Assembly (NCBI GenBank): GCA_049724395.1
Contig: JAUGWO010000189.1
Coordinates: 20,539 to 84,538 of the forward strand
Length of the DNA: 64,000 bases
Source of the DNA: Spongospora subterranea f. sp. subterranea
Lineage: Eukaryota > Endomyxa: Phytomyxea > Phytomyxea > Plasmodiophorida
Reading direction: 5' to 3'
Positions 55,073 to 64,000 of this stretch are shown here, in pieces. Position 1 is the stretch's first letter. Each line of letters opens with the position of its first letter. A program made the position numbers and the translations under genes. Under the pieces are notes generated by a model. It worked only from the letters and a program-made list of their open reading frames with translations. It had not been told where the DNA came from and did no database searches.

Positions 55073-58000
55073 TGTTAGGAACCACCTATGAACATGTGTA
55101 CTGGACTACACAGTACTGCACTCATGATCTGTTTGAAAATCTTTTTTAATGAATCTCCCTCTCTTCTTTTCCTCTCTCTCTCTCTCTGGTCCGTCCTTGC
55201 CCTCCAGTGGGGACGTAGCATAAAACGTTTTCTAGCTTAACCAAATCGCGAAGCAGGTTATCATGCCCTCTCGCAATAACCGCAATCGAATTGCCTCTAA
55301 CGCGGCGCCAAAGAACTCATCATGTTGGAACAAGCCAGAGCAGTTGATATAATTATCGATTTATTGATGCCTGAGCGAGATGTTGACAAGAATTACCTTC
55401 TATTGGTCAATTCTTGTCCGAAAACTGCGTCTGAACTGCGCGAGTTAGGAATATATGGAATATTCCTAACATCACCTCCTCCTTAAGGACGGGCCAGGCT
55501 TAAGGGGATACTCCTGTTGAAAATTGATAAAACAACGTATGTACTGTTCCAGGATTTGGTTCACTCGTTCGGTTTGTCCATCGGTCTGCGGGTGTCGAGA
55601 GGATGCGAGTTTCCTATCGATCTTAAGTCGAGATAAAAGTTGTTTCCAAAACTTCGAGACGAATTGAGGTCCACGGTCTAAATAATCTCGTCTGGTAGTC
55701 CATGTAGTTTGAACACATTCTGTAATAGCAAGTCGACTAACCCTGCAGCAGTGAGCGATTCTTTACAAGGGATGAAATGACTCATCTTGGACAATCGATC
55801 CACCACGACTAAAATTGAATCGAAACCTTTAGATTTTGGCAACTTGACGATGAAGTCCATGGTGATTGAGCGCCAAATATCAACGGGAACCGGCAATGGG
55901 CAGAGCAACCCGTGTGGTCGATGACGACTGGATTTGGCTCGGCCACAAACATCGCACGATTTCACATACTTCTTAACGTAGCAGGTCATTCCGGGCCACC
56001 AGTACTCTCGTCCTACCGACTTGATGGTCTTGGAGACCCCGAAATGGCCGCTTACTGGAGCGTCGTGACGTACTCTGAGAATGTCGAGTTTACAGTCCTC
56101 TCCCGCCACGACGAGTGCTTGGTCCTTGAAAAGGGCGTCGTCGTGTAGTCGAAAATCGTCTATGGGCAATCTCGAAATGATGTCTTGAACGAATGCGTCC
56201 GATTTCTGGTTAGTTCTGATGCGCTCCAACATTGGTTTCGGAAAGGTAATTCTCGCGGCACACAACTTCTCCGGAAATGGTCCTGGTTGATCGGGTCGAG
56301 GCAACAGTTGGTCAGGGCGCAGTATCGCTGTATTTTGAAAACTCCAGCTAGGGTCCATTGGTTTGATCTCGTATTCTGGGCGTCGCGACAACGCGTTGGG
56401 TTTTCCAGATAGGCTACCAGGTCGATGCACAATGACGAACTGATATTCCGCGAGTCGCACTGGCCAGCGTGCTTGGCGACGATTGAGAGTTTTGGATGAT
56501 GTAAAGTAAATCAAGTTCTTATGATCGCTGTATACCGTAATTTCGTGCTGTGCGCCCTCAAGGAAGTGCCGCCACACTTGAAAAGACGTAACGATCGCCA
56601 GCAACTCTTTGTCGTGAACGTCATAATTTAATTCCGGCGCCGCCAACTTCCTTGAGTAGAACGCGATTGGATGCAATTTACCATCGAGTTGTGGCTGTGA
56701 GATAACGGCCCCCAGCGCGAAATCAGAAGCGTCAGTCTCCAATATGATCGGTAGATTCGGGTCAAAGTGTTTCATAACAGGCGCCGTGGTGAACGCTCGT
56801 TTCAGGCTCACGAACGCTGACTCGGCCGCGTTCGACCAAGTAAATGGGGACGCCCTTAGCTGTCGCTGGAGTCGCCCAGTCAAGGATAGTCTCCACCTTG
56901 CTTGGGTCCATCTTGATGCTGCTGTCGGTGACCAGATACCCGAGGAATTCGACTTCCTGAGCGTCGAACACGCATTTTTCGAGTTTTGCAAATAAACCTG
57001 CTGAACGCAACTTGGTCAGTATTAGTCGAACATTAACGTCGTGCTGCAGCGCGTTGTTCGAGTAGATCAAGATGTCGTCGAGGTAAACAACCACAAATTG
57101 GTCGAGGTATTCCCGGAGGACGTCGTTCATAAATCTTTGAAAATAGCCGGGAGCGTTCATTAGACCAAACGGCATTACCGTATATTCGAAATTGCCATAT
57201 TTGCAGCACCATGCCGTCTTCCATTCGTCGCCTTCCTTGATCCTAAGGAGATTGTAAGCGCCTCGTAAATCGATCTTGGTAAAGATCTTGGCAGACGACA
57301 GTTGGGCCAAAATATTTTGGATAGCAGGAATAGGATATGGCTCTTTCTTGGTTATATTGTTGACATCGCGGTAGTCGATGCACAGTCGGAGGCTGTCATC
57401 CTTCTTCTTTACAAACAGTATTGGTGATCCTATCGGTGATTTGGAGTGGCGAATGAATCCTTTCCTGAGGTTGTCTTCGATGTATTGTCGCAAAACTTCT
57501 TGTTCGGTCTGGCCGAGTTTGTAAACCTTTTTGTATGGCAGTGGTCCAATTTCCTCCTTGAAGTTGATAGCGCAATCGTATGGGCGATGAGGGGGCAGTT
57601 GGTCAGCGTTTTTTTTCTTGAAAACGTCGCTAAAACCAAAGCACTTTTGGGGGAGGGTGATTTTTGGTGTTGCGACGGCATTCGCCTTGGAGCTCAAGTA
57701 CGTCGAGTATAGGGTTTGCTGGCCTGGGGAGTCAAAAGGGGCTTGAGTATCGTATTCTGTGGAGTCGTGGTGGCGTGGAGTAATGGTGTGAGCTCGCCAA
57801 TCAATATGTGGGTTCTGCTGGTCAAGCCATGACATACCAATTATGAGAGGATAGTGAGCACGGGAAATGACATAAAAACTCGTAAGTGATTCGAAACCGG
57901 CAAGATCCAATCGTAATGGTAGCGTTACTTGGGTAATTGGATCGAGTTGACGACCATCGATAACTTCGACTGGGAGGGGATTGCGAAGACGGACCAGTGG

Positions 58001-59025
58001 GATCTTGTTGCGTATCGCGAATGTGGCGTCGATAAAACAGGCTGATGCACCATTGTCGATCAAGCAGGACACGTTAGGGAGGCTGTTTTCGTGCCAGGAT
58101 ACGCACGCGCGAGGTGTAATCGATCTACGCGGTGCGTTATTAACGTGAGTTGATGCGACTATGAGACGTTTTGGGGAACAAGGGATATTTGATGGTGAGA
58201 GAGAGACGGGAGCTTTGATAAAATGTAGTGTATTGGCTGATATATGCCCGCAAGATATCAGCCACGGGCGTTTCCCGACAACCGTCGGTTGCGCTGCGCT
58301 AAGGCCGGGCAGTCGTCTATCGGATGGTCGGCGTCACCGCAATACATGCACGACCCGGTGTCGCGGCGCCGTCCCCGTTCCGTCTCATCGAGTCGAGGGC
58401 GGGCTGTCGATCTTACAGAATCGATGCACATGGGGTCGTGAACTGGGTCGTTGGAAGGACGATGGGGATTCGAACTAACACGACCACGTCGTTCCTGTTC
58501 GCGTTCAAAAAGACGGTCACCGCATCTGATGGCAGTCGCAATGAGCCCGTTCAAATCGGGCGCTTCTGGGCAGGTCAGGAGTAGATCCTTCACCTCCTCG
58601 TTAAGACCCTTTCGAAATTGATGCTGCGCCGCGGCCCCATCCCAATCTGCGTCCCTCACCAGCAGCTGGAACTCGCTGGCGTATGTGGCCACCGGTCGGC
58701 GACCCTGGCGCAGGATTTCCAAACGTCTGGCTGCCGTCGCGGACTTATTCGGGTCGTCAAACCTCGCGCGCAATGCTTGAACGAATCCAGGGAAATCTTG
58801 CAGTATTGGGTCTTGTCGCTCGAAAAGCGGCGAGAACCACAGCAGTGCGTTCCATTTCAGGAGGTCTGCCACCAGCATCACCTTATCGGAATCGGTCGCA
58901 TACGTTCTGGGTTTGCGACTGATGACCATTGAAATCTGGTTTATGAACCCTCGCAGGGCGCATTGGGAACCGTCAAACGGATCCGGAAGGCGAACCTTAC
59001 CTCCGTTCGGATTTAATGGGCGCAT
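55073..59025 (-). mobile_element. Ty3/gypsy element with one LTR (fossil)
   Basis: 3' LTR at 55073-55471 (399 bp; ends TGTTAGGAA and TTCCTAACA form an inverted repeat), preceded on the minus strand by a purine tract (AAGGAGGAGGTGA). Gag with a CMYCGDADHPIDDC zinc knuckle occupies 58258-59025; protease, reverse transcriptase and RNase H about 56100-58072; integrase about 55500-56100. Long frames survive, with few breaks, so it is among the younger retroelements here. The 5' LTR is absent; the gag end is cut by the mariner element. Confidence 0.85.
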
Positions 59026-60658
59026 TGTTTTTTTTGCGAGATTAAGGTCAAATCAACTCAAAAAACACCGTGAGCAGGCGATATGTTTTCCCGAGTGCTT
59101 CTAGTTTTAAAGACAATATTTGGAGTATCGGTTTGCATCAATGGAAGACAATGGGAACTTGGACAACAGAAGGATTGATTCTAAGGGCAAAGAACTGACT
59201 CCTGAGCAACGGCGAAAAGTTTACGAGTTTATGCTTGAATGCACGGTTGATGGAAACCTCCGGTATGGCGCTATGAAAGCTGCTGCAACCGAGTTCTTGA
59301 TAACGCGGAAGGTTGTTTCGAATATCTGGTCACAAGGACGGAACTCGAAAGAAAACGAATCCATCGCAACTGACTTTACAAGTCGCAAGATTGGAGAGGT
59401 CGGACGGAAACGAAATGCCATAGGTTCAGCTGAGATTCAAGCGATCCCCTTGAGGCTTCGGTGCAACATTCGATCGATGGCGCATGCATTAAACATTGGG
59501 GTGGCCACTTTGCATGGTCGTATCAAGGAGGGGATTGTAAAGCCGAACACTAATGCTGTGAAGCATTTCCTGACCGCCGTCAACAAAAAAGCTCGACTCG
59601 AGTATTGCTTGTCAATGTTGGATCAAGGAAGTGTTGCTGTTGGTGCCCCACACTTCCAGGATATGTATGATCACGTTCATGTCGACGAGAAGTGGTTCAA
59701 TATCTCCAAGACGTCTGCTAGGTACTACTTGGCTGCTGATGAAGAACCACCACACCGTACTTGCAAAAGCAAGAGATTCATTACTACGGTTATGTTTCTT
59801 GCCGTTGTTGCTAAACCTAGATGGGATTCAGTCAGGAATCAATGGTTTAACGGAAAAATTGGGATCTGGCCGTTTGTCTACCAAGAACCTGCCAAGCGAG
59901 GAAGTAAAAACAGACCAGCAGGCACTTTGGTAACCAAAAATATTGAATCTGTCAACAAAATCCAGTACTCCAAAATGATGATTGAAAAAGTTATTCCAGC
60001 GATTCGTAAGTAAATGGCCCAATTCCGTTCAAAGCGCGACCGTTGCGATACAACAGGACAATGCCAAGCCGCATATTAGCCCATTGGATACTGCCTTCAA
60101 CCAGGCAGTCAAGGCGACGGGATTCGCTTGACATGTCAGCCACCAAACAGTCCTGACACTAACGTTCTGAACCTTGGTTTTTTCAATGCAATCCAGGCTT
60201 TGCAACACACGAAAACAATGAATACGATCGATGAACTCATTGCTGCCGTTGATGAAGCTTTCCACGCGGTCGATAAGGATACATTGAAGAAGGTGTTCTT
60301 AACTCATCACTCGTGCATGAATGAAACTATGAAATGCGGAGGTGGAAACAATTATCGGATCCCACACGTAAACAAGGATCACTTAATCAAGCAGTGTCGA
60401 CTGCCCGATACTTAAGCTGCGCAACAGAGACAACTGAGGCAGCGAAGCAGGCAACTTATAACCCAATTGTTCAATAAAGAGTCAGAATAAGTGCTCGGGC
60501 AGTCGACATTGTCTGATTATATGATTTTTCTTATGTGAGATTTTATAGAGTACATCGTCTCACCTGCTCATTAAATTGTGCCATTCATGCACAATGCTCC
60601 CATTATTTCCGAACAAAAATCCGCGCACAATGTTCCCATTAAATCCGAACGGAGGGAG
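59000..60658 (+). mobile_element. Mariner-like element, plant/oomycete DD39D type
   Basis: Terminal inverted repeats CCTCCGTTCGGATTTAATGG (left) and CCATTAAATCCGAACGGAGG (right), flanked by TA (58998-58999 and 60659-60660); the outermost CTC is missing on the left. Transposase 59120-60415: N-terminal helix-turn-helix region, first Asp in VHVDEKWFNI (about residue 190), second in IQQDNAKPH (60050), third in PNSPDTNVL (60145). Two frameshifts (about 60010 and 60127) make it inactive. The CTCCCTCCGTTC end type is shared with plant Stowaway/Soymar elements. A second inverted TTCCGAACAAAAATCC block lies just inside the right end. Confidence 0.9.
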
Positions 60659-60660
60659 TA

Positions 60661-60763
60661 GCTTGGAACTGTGTGGCAGAATTCAGTGCTCCCTGAATGG
60701 ATCTCGTTGGAGTGTAAACCCCTCGATCAGTCATAAAAGAAAACATTTCTTTGCAATCGGTAA
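60661..60763 (-). mobile_element. Possible gypsy reverse-transcriptase scrap (fossil)
   Basis: The minus strand reads FMTDRGVYTPTRSIQGAL, similar to the RT phrase seen near 26757 and 42775. It is wedged between the mariner end and the copia LTR. Too short to assign to a particular element. Confidence 0.4.
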
Positions 60764-63700
60764 AGGAAATCGATGTCTCCGATGTGAAGGTAATGGTAGA
60801 ATGAGGTTTATTACTGCGTGGTTATAGCATGTATAGGTGGGAGAATATAGGGGGGAGTGCACTAATAATCCAAATACAAAGTCCGCACAGTCACTCTTAT
60901 GTTATGCATTTGCCGTGGTTGCGCCGACTGGGGGTACGCACCTTTCTTGGAGAATGTCCGTACTGGAGGCTGGCAAGTTGTATTCAACACGCCCCCTCAA
61001 CTTGCTGGCTGTGATACCCATGGCTGTGCGACACCATTTGAACTTGGGAGCGTTCACTGGCTTCGTTAATCCATCCGCGATCATGGATTCTGTTGGGCAA
61101 TACTCTACCTCAATAGTCCCTTGTTCAATCTGATCTCGGCAAAAGTGAAAACGCAGATCAATGTGTTTGGTTCTTTTGTCGGTGCGCCTGTTCTTGCTGA
61201 TGGCGATGCATCCTTGGTTGTCTTCAAAGACTCGGGTGGCTAATTTCTGGCTGAAACCGAGTTCAGTCAGCATTTGACGAATCCATATTACCTCGCGCAT
61301 TGTTTCGGATAGTGCAATGTACTCGGCTTCTGTTGACGAACATGCGACGATCTTCTGCAATGCACTTCGCCAGGCAATGGCTGATCCAGACATCATCAGA
61401 GTATAGCCGCTCGTGGATCTTCTGGAATCTTTGTCTCAGGCCCAGTCACTGTCCGAGAAGGCGATTAAGTGCGGAGGTTGCTTGGCTTGAAAGAATAGTC
61501 CGCAGTTAGAGCTCCCCTTGAGATATTTTAGGACACGTTTCGCAGAAGTCCAGTGTTGTTGCCCTGGGTTGTCCAAAAATCGGCATAACGAGGAGACTGC
61601 ATGTGAGATATCGGGTCTTGTGCACGTGGCAATCCAATTCAGAGCTCCAACTAGTTCACGGTAGGGTGTTCCTTGCATATCTTGCATTTGTTCGGCACTC
61701 GTTGCACACATGTCCTTGTTCAAATAGAATCCTGGTTGTTCTGGAGTGTCAACTGGCTTACAGTCCATCATCTGGAATTTTGACAATTGTTCCAAAATAT
61801 ACGTCTCCTGGTCAAGTAGGATACCGTCGTTGCTGCTTGAAACCCTCATTCCTAGTAGCCGTTTCGGTTCACCTAGGTCCGTAATTGGAAAGCGATTTGA
61901 TAGTTGTGCAACGATTCCTTCCGCAAGAACAGGGCAATTGTGAGCCAACAGCAGATCGTCAGTTGACAGTGACATGATAATCATATCTTCTGTTGACCGC
62001 ATAACGTAGACGCAAGCATCAGAACTGAGTCGTTTGAAACCGAGGTCTTTGGTGATGAATAGATTGATGGTATTGTTCCAGACAAGTCCAGCCTGCTTCA
62101 GACCGTAGAGACTTTTCTTCAGGCGGCACACCAGGCTTGGATCATGAGAAATATAGCCTTTGGGTTGAACCATGTATATTTCTTCGTGAAGTTCTGCTTG
62201 CAAGAATGCTCCGACGACGTCTAGCTGTCTCAATTTCAGTTTCAATGATGCAGCAAGTGCAAATACCAATCGGACTGAGGCGAGATGCGCCACTGGAGAG
62301 AATGTCTCGTCGAAGTCGATTCCTGGTCGCTGTGAATAGCCTTTAACAACTAGTCTAGCCTTGAATTTGTTTACGAGTCCCTTCTCGTCTGATTTGACCT
62401 TGAATACCCATTTGTTTTGAATAGCGTTGCGTCCGCTAGGAAGTCTGACAAGTTCCCAGGTTTTGTTGTGTTGTAAGCTGTCAAATTCCGCTTTTGTGGC
62501 TGCTGCACATTCCTTGCAAAACTCGTTCTCTGAATCCAATGCTTCGCTGATCGACTTCGGGATCGTGACCTGAGTGGCTCGCAGAGTGTGATTGTTTCGC
62601 TGTTGCACCAGCATGGCTGCAGGTGCCTTCCACCATTCCCCGGAGCACGGCGTGTTCTTGCTCCTCGAGCATTCTGGATATCAGGTTGAGCTACAGCTGG
62701 CTCATCGGATTCGCTTGCATTTGATTGGTGACAAGATGAACTCGAACTTTCGCTGGGGTGTACTCAGGGATGAGGATTCGAGGTGTGATGAAAGAATGCG
62801 GTCACTGTCCTCTGGGGCGGAATCGTCTGTTGAAGGAATGAGGTCACCGTCGTCAGGAGCGGGATCATCGTTGTTTGGTGGGACCTGGGGAGGATTGTCT
62901 GAAAAAATGTCGCCAAGGTGTAATTGGATAGTGTTGTCATCAATCTGGTCCAAGGTTTCCCGTGTGAAAGAGTTCTCGTCGAAGACAGCGTCAGTGAACC
63001 GAGTGGCAGTAATTTTGTTGGTAGAGCTGCAATAAAAGAGATAACCTTTCTGTTCCATGGCGTACCCGATAAATGTTACCATTGAGCTTCTTGGTTGTAG
63101 CTTGCGATGCAGCTGGTTTGGTAGGTGGATGTACGCATCGAACTGAACGTTCGCAGGCGCATTAGGTCTGGTTTCTTATTGTGCCAGGCTTCGAATGGAG
63201 ACATGTGTTCCGATAGGTGACTGTGGGGCCTGCGTAGGAGATAAACGGCTGTACAAACAGAGGCTGTCCAGAAGTTTTGCTTTAGTTTTAACTGAATCGT
63301 ATGCTCTCTGCGCAGTCCATGATTGTGCGATTCAGTCTTTCGATCATCCCATTTGCTCTGATTGATATCTTGAACAATTTTTCTATGCACAATGCCCAGT
63401 TCTTAGTGCTACAGTCGTTGGAAGTATATTCGCCGCCATTGTCGCTTTGAAAGTATTTTACTGAGAAGCCCTTGTCCAAGAAAAGAGTATTGACCATTCT
63501 GATGAACGTTTTGATTGCTAAAGCCTCGGATTTCCTTCGAAGTAGATAAACGACGGTATACCTTGTGTGCTGATCTAGGAATGTGATGTAGTATCTTGAT
63601 CTAGAATGGATGCCATCAACTGGAAAAGGTCCGGAAATATCGCTGTGAACGATTTCGAGGGGCGAGCTGGTGAAGTTATCGGAAACGTGCTATCTTGCCT

Positions 63701-64000
63701 CTTGGCATCTTCCCCATCAAACAGCCATTGCAGAGCTCCGAACGTTGATTGGGTATGCTCTTTTCACCGCCATTGATGCCTTGTAGGATTACGTCGAGAT
63801 CGGCATTGTTGATGTGGCCGAGGCGGTTGTGCCAAAGTTGATGCAGATTAACGCTTGTCGCAGAGATGAGGCAACGAACGGTAGATGAGGTATGTTACGA
63901 TGATCAGGGGAACGGGTACAAGTTGTTGGCATCCTCTGAACTTTGCCGTACAAGTTTACCGTCGATGTTGAATATTTTGCAAGAGAGTTTCCTCCAGAAA
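60764..64000 (-). mobile_element. Ty1/copia element, runs past the window end (fossil)
   Basis: 3' LTR about 60764-60989, starting TGTTGAATAC on the minus strand after a GAGGGGGCG purine tract. Upstream lie the RNase H end (60902-61396), reverse transcriptase (61436-62614, including TFSPVAHLASVRLV and the LSTDDLLLAHN region), the integrase end (62700-63500) and a gag-pre-integrase segment with WHNRLGHINNADLD-like text (about 63800). The coding sequence ends inside the LTR. It has few breaks and looks relatively young; its 5' part is outside the window. Confidence 0.88.

Overview
This is a repeat-dominated eukaryotic window. There are no operons. The one multi-exon gene that can be traced has short introns (52 to 79 bp) ending in TTAG or CAG, several with a GCTAA-like branch site just upstream, and most other coding sequence is transposable-element debris. 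The element mix (chromodomain-type and other Ty3/gypsy, Ty1/copia, DD39D mariner, PIF/Harbinger, pogo-like DDE elements, a non-LTR element with RNase H, and tRNA-like SINEs) together with short fungal-style introns suggests an early-diverging fungus (chytrid-like) or an oomycete. I cannot choose between these from sequence alone.

Layout. 0-11 kb: three members of a secreted-protein family (849, 3944, 9055) among decayed repeats. 11-15 kb: a PIF/Harbinger element split by a small gypsy element with a clean 5-bp target duplication. 15-18 kb: a trihelix-like reading frame, a 64-copy 36-bp minisatellite and a pogo fragment. 19-21.6 kb: a near-copy of the 9-11 kb cassette with a frameshifted secreted gene. 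21.6-25 kb: two DNA-transposase relics end to end. 25-30.5 kb: a shared unclassified repeat, a gypsy relic, a 12-bp minisatellite and a second PIF element. 30.7-32.5 kb: an intact secreted-family gene. 32.5-38 kb: repeats, an orphan cassette tail and a gypsy chromovirus relic. 38.3-40.5 kb: a seven-exon gene, on the minus strand, for a 607-residue secreted cysteine-rich repeat protein. 41-45 kb: SINE, gypsy and pogo relics. 45-46.2 and 50.2-51.3 kb: two more broken family members. 48.3-54.6 kb: SINE cluster, solo copia LTR and non-LTR element. 55-64 kb: gypsy, mariner and copia elements stacked together.

The host genes are two secreted-protein families. The first has seven copies sharing a stereotyped signal peptide (consensus MLxLLLxAALTTIAxS), a low-complexity Ser/Pro/Asp-rich middle and a helical C-terminal domain; three copies look intact and four are broken. 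They sit in a larger duplicated cassette with a conserved upstream block and a conserved 3' tail, and one copy (30759) is a mosaic. The second is the single spliced gene at 38.3-40.5 kb. Together they look like rapidly turning-over exported proteins in a transposon-rich compartment. Function is unknown, and any role in host interaction is inference.
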